The translations under genes and the position numbers were made by a program. The notes under the pieces were generated by a model. It was not told the DNA's origin. It searched no databases and saw only the letters and a list, made by a program, of their open reading frames with translations. Of a stretch of DNA of 48,725 bases, positions 28,601-35,748 are shown in pieces. Location: NCBI GenBank assembly GCA_021784815.1, contig JAJYHK010000019.1, positions 1 to 48,725 on the forward strand. Direction: 5' to 3'. The stretch's first letter is position 1. Every line of letters begins with the position of its first letter. Source of the DNA: a bacterium. GTDB lineage: Bacteria > Patescibacteriota > Minisyncoccia > Phycocordibacterales > Phycocordibacteraceae.

Positions 28601-28855
28601 GAAGTCGCGCGCAGCGGCGGCGATACCGAGGCGTTCCTCACGCAAATCGCCTGCGCGCTCGATGACGCGTACCGTGCCCGCATTGAGGGCGCTCCCGTGC
28701 ATCCGGAGGTGAAGCGCATCACGGACCGCGTCGCGACGCCGGTGCTTGAGAAGGTGGTGACCGCCTTCACGACCGCGGTGGACTCGTCGTACTCAATCGG
28801 CATCACTGGCGCTAAACTGGCGCTTACCCGCGCCCTTGCAACTTTGGGGGCATAA
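25664..28855 (+). CDS. Large surface protein: signal peptide, poly-Pro, Ig-like and CnaB/SpaA-like modules, IPYTG + TM, long cytoplasmic tail
   Basis: Repeated TCxLSxxPSxxxxGGxxTLSWTT modules; two GCI(N/E)V.KETFD...VVFKNQ modules; SQIPYTGLSLGPVGTVLYWLALLGWSAALAYVALFGVLPFAGRRMR (start 25664 or 25673). Confidence 0.82.
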   Translation: MEIMSITLARKLKTVSAQRPVLTGLVTVLVTVVFGMSMAFAVGLTTPSQVFAQVLPPCCVIPPPPPPPPPPPPPPPPVAAPIPTCALSATPSSLPYGGGNATLSWTTSAVTSASINNGVGSVSASGGSKTVTVSVSTAFTLTVTGPGGQTTCSAHVTVAPPPAPTCALSVSLSSVQKGGSATLSWSSSNASSFSLDNGVGNVAASGSTSVSPITDTTYTGTATGPGGTVHCAATVTVTTPPPPAPGCINVIKETFDASGDKITPVPPFTFVLDGSRTTSNDASGNATFTNVTAGTHTVAEQGPGSGWKLLSVTPAGGKVSVAQGNSCSTVVFKNQKVVPPPALSCTLSANPASIQQGDSSTLTWTTSSATSVSITPNVGSLTTAGSGTIRVSPATTTTYTLTAVSGSSSVHCSATVAVTSQPPPQPGPGCIEVKKETFDPTGVALTPVAQFTFVLDGNQEASNDSSGIAKFFNVPSGVHTVTEKSAGSTWKELSVTPSGGTVTVSPGSSCAEVVFKNQQVVPPENAPTCTITANPTQVSPGDHSVLTWKTTNAATFSLDQGIGAVTPADAGTTTTKAITSDTTFTGTVTSPTGHVATCTATVTVPRGGGAGGPTCSMTISPTSYTKGGSATLSWTSTGVSSVDIPTVATGTTPIGSAKVSPANVGTYTYTGAFHVTGTTGQTISCSAQLTVTGGSGGGGCAGSSCGGGGGGGTPPPTITLSALPHATTQPLAYLYLSQIPYTGLSLGPVGTVLYWLALLGWSAALAYVALFGVLPFAGRRMRAFGEQVIEVVNQVPPPPKSAAPKAASTSPEPLSSTQQHAAQPLERRDVAYAEPKYSPASYEGFGAYATGDALTVNDIVTSLSRRAAPAPRLPQEGDEPERPLPGAAPHAQAPERCEEALPREPQQPEQRADPREAYAELPRIAPSFEPAPRASAPREPAAEPAPRRQEQPALVSSEVPEFIARVLGGDREGTFSMLREVARSGGDTEAFLTQIACALDDAYRARIEGAPVHPEVKRITDRVATPVLEKVVTAFTTAVDSSYSIGITGAKLALTRALATLGA
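25845..25895 (+). repeat. Hexanucleotide (gccccc)n-type microsatellite encoding poly-proline
   Basis: cctcctccgcccccgcccccgcccccgcccccgcctcctccgcctcc. Confidence 0.9.
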
Positions 28856-28863
28856 TAGAACGC

Positions 28864-28896
28864 AAGACGCCCGGCCGCTATGCGGCCGGGCGTCTT
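28864..28896. terminator. Bidirectional terminator-like hairpin between convergent genes
   Basis: AAGACGCCCGGCCGC-tat-GCGGCCGGGCGTCTT. Confidence 0.85.
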
Positions 28897-28906
28897 CACC
28901 CGTAGG

Positions 28907-30661
28907 TTACGCGCGTTCGAGGATTTCTTTTTCAATCTTCGCGATGAACGCATCGAGCGCAAGGCCCTCAAACTTGCCGTGGTCGCGGCTCTCCGCGGTG
29001 ACCGCCTTCGTTTCCATTTCGGCGTTCCCGAGCACGAGCACGTAGGGGAGTTTCTCCTGTTTAGCGGCGCGGAGGCGTTTGCCGAGCGACTCGTTGCTTG
29101 CGTCGAGTGTGGCGCGTATGCCTTGAGCGTTGAGCGCGGCAAGCACTTCTGCTGCGTATGTGTGGTGCGTTTCGCCAATCGGCAGCACGCGCACTTGCTC
29201 CGGGGACATCCATAGCGGGAACGCGCCACCGTAGTGCTCGATGAGGAATGCGAACACGCGCTCAAGAGAACCGATTGTCGAGCGGTGAATCATAACGGGC
29301 CGCTTCTTTTGCCCGTCGCGATCAACGTATTCGATGTCGAACTTTTGCGGCAGCAGAAAATCCATTTGCGCGGTGAAAAGCGTGTCTTCTTTGCCGTTTA
29401 CGTTCTTTGCTTGAACGTCGAGCTTGGGCCCATAGAATGCCGCCTCGTCTTCTGCTTCGGTATAGGCGAGGCCGAGCTCATCGAGCGATTCTTTCATTAC
29501 CTGCTCGGCGTGGTTCCACATCTCGTCGTCAGGGTAGTACTTTTCCTTATTATTGGGGTCCCGCTTTGAGAAGCGATAGGTCACGATATCGAGCAGTCCG
29601 AGCCCGCGCATCCCGTCGATGATCATGCGGCATACATTTTTGAACTCATCCTTCAACCCCTCTGGCGTTACGAAAAGGTGGCCGTCAGTGAGCTGGAACT
29701 TGCGTACGCGGATCATGCTCATGAGCTCGCCCGACTTTTCGTACCGGTTGTAGTCGGCTATTTCCGCGTAGCGTACTGGCAGCTCCTTGTAGCTCCAAGG
29801 ACGGCGCTGGTACATACGAATGTGGTGCGGGCAGGCCATGGGGCGGAGGTAGAACTTTTCCCCGTCCATATCGATGGGCGCGTACATGTTGTGGGCGTAG
29901 TGGTCAAGGTGGCCTGACGTTCGGTAGAGCTCCTCGGCGCCCAGGTACGGCGTCTCGATGTGTTCGTAACCGTATGCCCGTTCGAGTTCGCGCGCAAAAT
30001 TTTCCATCGCGAATTTAATAGCGGTCCCTTTTGGTGTCCACATGGGGAGGCCTTTGCCGACTTTTTCGTCGATGAAGAAGAGGTCGAGTTCCTTGCCGAG
30101 TTTTTTATGATCGCGCGCGCGCGCCTCTTCGCGTTGCGCTCTGTAGGCATCGAGCTCCGCTTTGGTGTCGAAGGCAAGGCCGTAGATGCGCGTAAGCATC
30201 GGTTTCGCTTCGTCGCCGCGCCAGTAGGCGCCAGCGACCCGGTCGAGGCGGAAAGAGTCGGGCGCGATGTCCGCAGCCGGTTCCTCGCTGTGGCCGCCGC
30301 GGCACAGGTCGGTAAATTCGCCGGCAGTATAGAGCGTGATGAGCTCGCCTTTTGATTCGATTTCGTTAATGAGATCAAGCTTAAAGGGGTTAGTTTTGAA
30401 GCGATCGCGCGCGTCCTTGGCTGAGGTTTCTACGCCGCGCATCGTCTTCCACAAGGGAAGGAGTTCGCGCATGAGCGCCTCGAGTTCAGGGAGCTCCGCT
30501 TCGCCGGGAGCAGCGCCACCCGAGAAGTCGAAGTCGTAGTAGAAGCCGGTGTTGATCGCCGGACCGATGGTCGGTTTCGCGTGCGGATAGCGTTCAAGCA
30601 CCGCCGCTGCGAGCAGGTGGGCGAGCGTGTGGCGTTTTGCGTCGAGGTTATTCATGGTCAT
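28907..30661 (-). CDS. thrS: Threonyl-tRNA synthetase (no N-terminal TGS domain)
   Basis: HTLAHLLAAAVLERYPHAKPTIGPAINTGFYYDFDF, DLCRGGHSE, GAYWRGDEAKPMLTRIYG, RPMACPHHIRMY, MIHRSTIGSLERVFAFLIEHYGG. Confidence 0.96.
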   Translation of the reverse strand: MTMNNLDAKRHTLAHLLAAAVLERYPHAKPTIGPAINTGFYYDFDFSGGAAPGEAELPELEALMRELLPLWKTMRGVETSAKDARDRFKTNPFKLDLINEIESKGELITLYTAGEFTDLCRGGHSEEPAADIAPDSFRLDRVAGAYWRGDEAKPMLTRIYGLAFDTKAELDAYRAQREEARARDHKKLGKELDLFFIDEKVGKGLPMWTPKGTAIKFAMENFARELERAYGYEHIETPYLGAEELYRTSGHLDHYAHNMYAPIDMDGEKFYLRPMACPHHIRMYQRRPWSYKELPVRYAEIADYNRYEKSGELMSMIRVRKFQLTDGHLFVTPEGLKDEFKNVCRMIIDGMRGLGLLDIVTYRFSKRDPNNKEKYYPDDEMWNHAEQVMKESLDELGLAYTEAEDEAAFYGPKLDVQAKNVNGKEDTLFTAQMDFLLPQKFDIEYVDRDGQKKRPVMIHRSTIGSLERVFAFLIEHYGGAFPLWMSPEQVRVLPIGETHHTYAAEVLAALNAQGIRATLDASNESLGKRLRAAKQEKLPYVLVLGNAEMETKAVTAESRDHGKFEGLALDAFIAKIEKEILERA

Positions 30662-30876
30662 AAGTGAGTGTAATGAATAACGAAAATAGCCCGAGCGAAC
30701 ACGGAAGGCGATTTCCGTACTCGCTAGGGCGATCTTTCTTTATAACCGCGGTTCCACCTAGCTTTCTGTCGCGAGAGCAACAGACACTTCGTTATTCGGA
30801 TTAGGCTTTTCGCTTCCGCTCTTTTCCCGAGAGAGCGGGACCTCGGTTGGTAGCCGAAGCAATCTCCGATAGGAGC
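30662..30876 (-). promoter_or_regulatory. T-box-type leader of thrS
   Basis: Minus strand CTAGGTGGAACCGCGG (canonical T-box) at 30747-30762; antiterminator 30723-30762; competing 18-bp terminator stem 30689-30730 followed by UAUUUU. Confidence 0.88.
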
Positions 30877-30906
30877 AATCTAGCACTTGGGTGCCACGCC
30901 GGTCAA
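30877..30906 (-). promoter_or_regulatory. Promoter upstream of the thrS T-box leader (TTGACC-18-TAGATT)
   Basis: Minus-strand TTGACC at 30901-30906, TAGATT at 30877-30882. Confidence 0.6.
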
Positions 30907-30926
30907 CATAAACCGGTCAACATAAA
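30899..30926. repeat. Perfect 14-bp tandem repeat CCGGTCAACATAAA x2
   Basis: 30899-30912 and 30913-30926 identical. Confidence 0.95.
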
Positions 30927-30957
30927 ACAGAACAAGCGACTCCCCTAAGGGAGCCGC
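30924..30957 (-). terminator. Intrinsic terminator for the small-ORF pair upstream of thrS
   Basis: Minus strand GCGGCTCCCttaGGGGAGTCGC TTGTTCTGTTTT. Confidence 0.75.
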
Positions 30958-30982
30958 TCGATACCACCGATTCTTGTGGCGG

Positions 30983-31186
30983 CTACAAAAGACCAATGTG
31001 GTTCAGTGTGGCTGATGCTGCATATTTGAGTGCGTGCAGGTCTATACGCAAGCGCTCATCAACGGTCCGGAGTCTGGTTTCGGTTCGGTTTCTGCAGCGT
31101 TGCAGCACCCCGGCGCACGCATCTTCGCCTCCGACGTAGCCGGTCAGACAGAGAATGAACTCCGACGCCAGAATGGGGTCAGACAT
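30983..31186 (-). CDS. 67-aa protein, unknown function
   Basis: MSDPILASEFILCLTGYVGGEDACAG...; 8-nt overlap with upstream small ORF; terminator downstream. Confidence 0.5.
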   Translation of the reverse strand: MSDPILASEFILCLTGYVGGEDACAGVLQRCRNRTETRLRTVDERLRIDLHALKYAASATLNHIGLL

Positions 31187-31358
31187 ATGTAATTCCCGCT
31201 GGAGTCATGACCAGTGTCGCGGCTGCAAGCGCAGCAGCAACTTCGTCCCAGTCAGCATCGCTCAAAGCCGGGCCTGCGTCGGCATGCTCCAACACGCATG
31301 CGGGAAGTTCGATTTTCAATAGCAGATGGACTGTCGATGCCAGAGTGTCTTGGGTCAT
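31179..31358 (-). CDS. 59-aa protein, unknown function (TGA stop)
   Basis: MTQDTLASTVHLLLKIELPACVLEHADAGPALSDADWDEVAAALAAATLVMTPAGITYV; AAAGG upstream; overlaps next ORF (ATGTCTGA). Confidence 0.45.
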   Translation of the reverse strand: MTQDTLASTVHLLLKIELPACVLEHADAGPALSDADWDEVAAALAAATLVMTPAGITYV

Positions 31359-31435
31359 TACACGAACCTTTCGGCTTGTTGTGGAACACGGGGAGCCGTA
31401 TTAAATATGACACATCCAAGATTTTATGTCTAGGG

Positions 31436-34400
31436 TTACAGCGCCTTAAAGTTGTCGAGGGTGAGGGAGAGTTCGCCGTTCCTGTTATTGACGGCGCCTT
31501 TGATGAGTATACAGCGGCCTGCTTCAAGCGCAGAGCCGCGCTCTTTGAAGAGCTTCGGGAAGGCGACTGCTTCGAGCGAGGCGGTCTTGTCTTCGAAGCG
31601 CAGGAAGGCCATCTTCTCGCCCTTCTTAGTGAGGATGGTGCGCACTTCGGCTACGAGCACCGGCAGGACGACCGGCATGCCCGGCTGCGGCTCTTCTTTA
31701 ATATTGCCGAGCGAAAAGCGCGATTTGCCGGTGATCTCGCTGTACGCGTCGAGCGGATGGCCGCTCACGTAAATGCCGAGCAGCTCTTTTTCCCACGCGA
31801 GCTTGTCGGTGAGCGAGGCGGGGTCGGCGCTTGGTAGCTCGAGCGCGGGCGCTGCAAAGAGCGCGCTTGCAAAGAGAGAGTCTTGCGAAGAGGGTGCCGT
31901 GATATCGCGGTGGAAGGCGAGCATTTTTTCGATATTGGCAAGCAGGGTGCCGCGGTCTTCGAGCGATTCGAGCGCGCCGCATTTAATGAGCGATTCGAGC
32001 GACTTGCGATTGAGATTTTTGGAGCTTACGCGCGAGAGGAAGTCGGAGAGAGAGGCGTAGGGGCCCCGCGCCTCGCGCTCTTCGAGAATCGCGCCCGCGA
32101 TACCTTCACCGAAGTTCTTGATAGAGGTGAGGCCGAAGCGGATTGCCTTGCCGCCGAGGTTGTAGAAAGAATCGGCTGCAGGCGCGCGCCGAGCGCCCTC
32201 ATCGAGGGCGGCGTATTTTTCTGCTGAAAAATCGCCTCTGCTCGGCTCGCCAGCCTGCGCAACCCTCTCTTCGGGCGCGTCGGCGCGCGCCTTTCTCGTG
32301 GCCGGGCCGTCTACGACGGTGAAGTCGGTGTCGCTTTCGTTCACATCCGGCGGAAGCACTTCGATGCCCATGCGTTTCGCTTCGGCCACGAGCTGCGCGA
32401 TTTCTTCTGTGTCGCCGGCGTCGGCGGTCATGAGCGCGGCCATGTACTCGACCGGGTAGTTCGCCTTGAGGTATGCGGTCTGGTACGCCACGCGGCCGTA
32501 CGAGGCAGAGTGCGCTTTATTGAAACCGTAGGCGGCGAACGGTTCGATCCACTCCCACACCTTCTGCGCTTTTTCGAGCGGCCACTTCGAGTGCTCGACG
32601 CAGCCGTTGATGAATTTCTCCTTCTGTTTCTGCATTTCTTCCGGGATCTTTTTGCCGACCGCCTTGCGGAATTTGTCGACCTCGCCCCAGGAGTACCCGG
32701 CGAACTGATTAGCCATGATGAGGAGATCGTCCTGGTATACGAGAATGCCGTACGTCTGCTTCAAAATCGACTCCATCCCGGGGTCGAGATACTTGATAAG
32801 CCGAGGGTTCTTTTTGCGCTCGATGTAGTCGGGGATGAACTGCATCGGCCCGGGGCGGTAGAGCGCGACCATGGCGTTGATGTCGTGGATGGTGGTCGGT
32901 CGAAGCTCTTTGAGCCAGCGGGTCATGCCGGAGCCGTTGAGCTGGAACGTGCCGTAGGTTTCGCCGCGCGAGAGCATCTCGTATGTTTTCTTGTCGTCGA
33001 GCGGCACGCCCTCGATGTCGAGGCCGATGCCGCGGGTCTGCTTCACTCGTGCGACCGCGTCGGCGAGGATAGTGAGGTTCTTAATCCCGAGAAAGTCGAA
33101 CTTCGTGAGGCCGACGCCGTCTTCGCCGACTGAATACATGTCATATTGGGTAATGAGCTTGCCGGTGCCTTTGGGATCGGGCTGGATCGGGGTCCATTCG
33201 ATGATGGGTGTCGGTGCTATAACGACGCCCGCGGCGTGTACGCCGACATGACGGACGCAGCCCTCGATCTTTTTCGCGTGGTCGAGAATCTCGCGCGCTT
33301 CGTCGTCTTCTGCGTAGAGGCTCTTGAGTTCCGGCTCGAGCTCAAGGGCTTTGTCAATCGTCATGGGGAATCCCTGGGAACCCATGGGGATGAGTTTGGC
33401 GATGCGGTCGCCGGTATTGTACGAGTGACCGAGCGAGCGCGCGACGTCGCGCACCGCGGCGCGCGCCATCATGGTGCCGAAGGTACCGATTTGCGCGACG
33501 CGGTCTTCGCCGTACACCCGCCGCGCGTACGCGATCACCTCGTCGCGGCGAGTATCGGCGAAGTCCATGTCGATATCGGGCGCGGAGGGGCGTTCCGGAT
33601 TGAGGAAACGCTCAAAGGGAATTTTGTACTCGAGCGGATCGATTTTCGTGATCTGGAGGAGGTAGGTCGTCATTGAGCCGGCGACTGAACCGCGGATGTT
33701 GGTGTAGATGTCGTGCTCGCGCGCGAAGCGCACGAGGTCTTCCACAACGAGGAAGTATGCGGCGTACCCTTTGAACTTAATGATCCCGAGCTCGTACTCG
33801 AGGCGATCAAGCACGTCTTGGCGGCCTTCGAGACCGCGCGCTTGGAGGCCATGCATACAGAGTGCTCGAAGGCGCTCGTCGGCCGTGACGCCCTCGGGTA
33901 GTTTGAATTCGGGAAAGATGAATTTGCCGAGCACAAACTCCACGCGGCAGCGGTCGGCAATGGTCCGGGTATTGTCGATTGCGTCGGGAAGATCCTTGAA
34001 AAGCTCGAGCGCGCGCTGCTCACTGATGAACGAGAAGTCCTCGTTTTCGTTGCGGCCGCGCTCGCCCTGCTGGATGCGGCGCATGATCTCGGTCGCGCCG
34101 CGGTCGTCCGGCTCGAGGTAGTACACATCGTGCTGGGCGACGAGCTGGGTGCCGGTCCTTCGTGCGAGCGCGACAAGTTTTTGCTGCAGCTCCTCGTGTC
34201 CGGGCACGAGCGGGTGGTGCGTGATTTCTTGATACACGTTCTCCGCGCCGAAGAGGCCTTTAAACTCGGCGAGCGCCGCAGCGGCGCCCGCAGCGTCGTT
34301 GTTTCGCAGCAGCTGCGCGGTATCTCCGGCGAACGAAGGGATGATGGCGACGAGATTGCTCGCGTATTCACGCAGGATATCTTTGTCCATGCGCGGACGG

Positions 34401-34750
34401 TCGAAAAAGCCCTCGATCCAGCTCGAGGTAACGAGCGCGAGAAGATGCTTGTAGCCGTCGTTGTTTTGCGCGAGCAATACGATGCGCGAGCGCTTGGCGT
34501 CGAGGTTACGGTCTTTGTCGCGGCGCGACCGGGGCGCGAGGTACGCATCGACGCCGATGATCGGCTTTACCTCGGCTTTGGCTGCAGCCCGATAGAACTC
34601 GATCGCGCCGTGCAAGTTGCCAGTGTCGGTGAGTGCGAGCGCGTCCATGCCTTCGGCCTTCGCTTTTCCGACGAGCTCGTCGATTTTCGGCAGTGCCTGG
34701 AGGAAGCTGTAGTGGCTGTGGGTATGGAGATGGATGAACCGGGACGCCAT
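31436..34750 (-). CDS. dnaE: DNA polymerase III alpha subunit
   Basis: FIHLHTHSHYSFLQALPKI PHP start, PDIDMDFADTRRDEVIAYARRVYG, RPGPMQFIPDYIERK, QDDLLIMANQFAGYS. Confidence 0.97.
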   Translation of the reverse strand: MASRFIHLHTHSHYSFLQALPKIDELVGKAKAEGMDALALTDTGNLHGAIEFYRAAAKAEVKPIIGVDAYLAPRSRRDKDRNLDAKRSRIVLLAQNNDGYKHLLALVTSSWIEGFFDRPRMDKDILREYASNLVAIIPSFAGDTAQLLRNNDAAGAAAALAEFKGLFGAENVYQEITHHPLVPGHEELQQKLVALARRTGTQLVAQHDVYYLEPDDRGATEIMRRIQQGERGRNENEDFSFISEQRALELFKDLPDAIDNTRTIADRCRVEFVLGKFIFPEFKLPEGVTADERLRALCMHGLQARGLEGRQDVLDRLEYELGIIKFKGYAAYFLVVEDLVRFAREHDIYTNIRGSVAGSMTTYLLQITKIDPLEYKIPFERFLNPERPSAPDIDMDFADTRRDEVIAYARRVYGEDRVAQIGTFGTMMARAAVRDVARSLGHSYNTGDRIAKLIPMGSQGFPMTIDKALELEPELKSLYAEDDEAREILDHAKKIEGCVRHVGVHAAGVVIAPTPIIEWTPIQPDPKGTGKLITQYDMYSVGEDGVGLTKFDFLGIKNLTILADAVARVKQTRGIGLDIEGVPLDDKKTYEMLSRGETYGTFQLNGSGMTRWLKELRPTTIHDINAMVALYRPGPMQFIPDYIERKKNPRLIKYLDPGMESILKQTYGILVYQDDLLIMANQFAGYSWGEVDKFRKAVGKKIPEEMQKQKEKFINGCVEHSKWPLEKAQKVWEWIEPFAAYGFNKAHSASYGRVAYQTAYLKANYPVEYMAALMTADAGDTEEIAQLVAEAKRMGIEVLPPDVNESDTDFTVVDGPATRKARADAPEERVAQAGEPSRGDFSAEKYAALDEGARRAPAADSFYNLGGKAIRFGLTSIKNFGEGIAGAILEEREARGPYASLSDFLSRVSSKNLNRKSLESLIKCGALESLEDRGTLLANIEKMLAFHRDITAPSSQDSLFASALFAAPALELPSADPASLTDKLAWEKELLGIYVSGHPLDAYSEITGKSRFSLGNIKEEPQPGMPVVLPVLVAEVRTILTKKGEKMAFLRFEDKTASLEAVAFPKLFKERGSALEAGRCILIKGAVNNRNGELSLTLDNFKAL

Positions 34751-34805
34751 TAAAAGTCAGTATACCGAGCCCGGGCGGGATGCGTTAGTCGGGTATACTT
34801 GGCGC

Positions 34806-35396
34806 ATGTCTTTTGTGCTCGGGGTAGACGAGGCCGGGAGAGGACCGTTAGCGGGGCCGGTGGCGATCGGTATCGTCGCGGTGCCGGAGCGATTCGACGT
34901 AGCGAAAGAGTTCCTCGGCGTGGCTGATTCGAAGGCACTTACGGAAAAGAAGCGCGAGAAGCTGTTTGGGATGCTCGAGCGGCGCACGGAACAGGGCAGC
35001 GTGCGGTTTTGTGTTGAGTACGGCGAAGCTGCGGAAATAGACGGACGGGGAATTGCGGCGGCGATTCGCGCGGCCGTCGCTCGCGGGCTCAATCGGCTCG
35101 CCCCGGATGCGGCGCAGGCCGAGGTGCTCCTCGATGGCGCGCTGCGCGCGCCAAGCGAATATCGCCAGAAGACGATAATCGGCGGGGACGCGAGCGTGCC
35201 GCTCATCTCGCTCGCGTCGATCGCGGCGAAAGTCTCGCGCGACCGGCTCATGACGGCGCTTGCCGAGCACTACCCGCTCTATGGGTTCGCGCAGCACAAA
35301 GGCTACGGGACCCATGCGCACTATGCGGCGCTCGAAACGCATGGCCTCTGCGCCATCCACCGAGCGACCTTTATTCACTTTGACACCATGGTGTAG
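34806..35396 (+). CDS. rnhB: Ribonuclease HII
   Basis: VLGVDEAGRGPLAGPVAIGIV, DSKALTEKKREKL, KGYGTHAHYAALETHG; TATACT 6 nt before ATG. Confidence 0.95.
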   Translation: MSFVLGVDEAGRGPLAGPVAIGIVAVPERFDVAKEFLGVADSKALTEKKREKLFGMLERRTEQGSVRFCVEYGEAAEIDGRGIAAAIRAAVARGLNRLAPDAAQAEVLLDGALRAPSEYRQKTIIGGDASVPLISLASIAAKVSRDRLMTALAEHYPLYGFAQHKGYGTHAHYAALETHGLCAIHRATFIHFDTMV

Positions 35397-35447
35397 CGGG
35401 TATACAAAGTCTTGGTGCGTCAACGATCTTTCCGTAGGGGGGTATGC

Positions 35448-35666
35448 GTGGCTACGAAAAAAAACGAAGGTATGCGGGCTAAGGCAAGTTTACCTGAAGA
35501 CTGTGTTTGCCGAGACTGCAGAAATAATCTTGAAGGAGTCGTGGGTACCGGTGTAAACCGCCAGTTGTTGTGCGCGTCCCGGGGGTATGTCTACGTCACG
35601 ACGCTGAAGAATGGTTGCGATTCCCGTGTCCCGGTTGAGCCGCTTTCCCCGGCCGCGGCAGCGTGA
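35448..35666 (+). CDS. Small Cys-containing protein, unknown function (GTG start, TGA stop)
   Basis: VATKKNEGMRAKASLPEDCVCRDCRNNLEGVVGTGVNRQLLCASRGYVYVTTLKNGCDSRVPVEPLSP; G-rich SD-like tract, hairpins after stop. Confidence 0.45.
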   Translation: MATKKNEGMRAKASLPEDCVCRDCRNNLEGVVGTGVNRQLLCASRGYVYVTTLKNGCDSRVPVEPLSPAAAA

Positions 35667-35748
35667 TCGCTGCCGCTGAATCGTGAGTGCGCCGCACGTT
35701 TTTGCGGCGTCTTCACTTTTTTATACCCCCGTGATAAAGTCAGTCCAT

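Noticed and set aside
31214-31837. 207-aa plus-strand ORF across the dnaE 3' end and small-ORF region
   Set aside because: Overlaps dnaE antisense; the minus-strand small ORFs with overlap, SD and terminator explain the region better.
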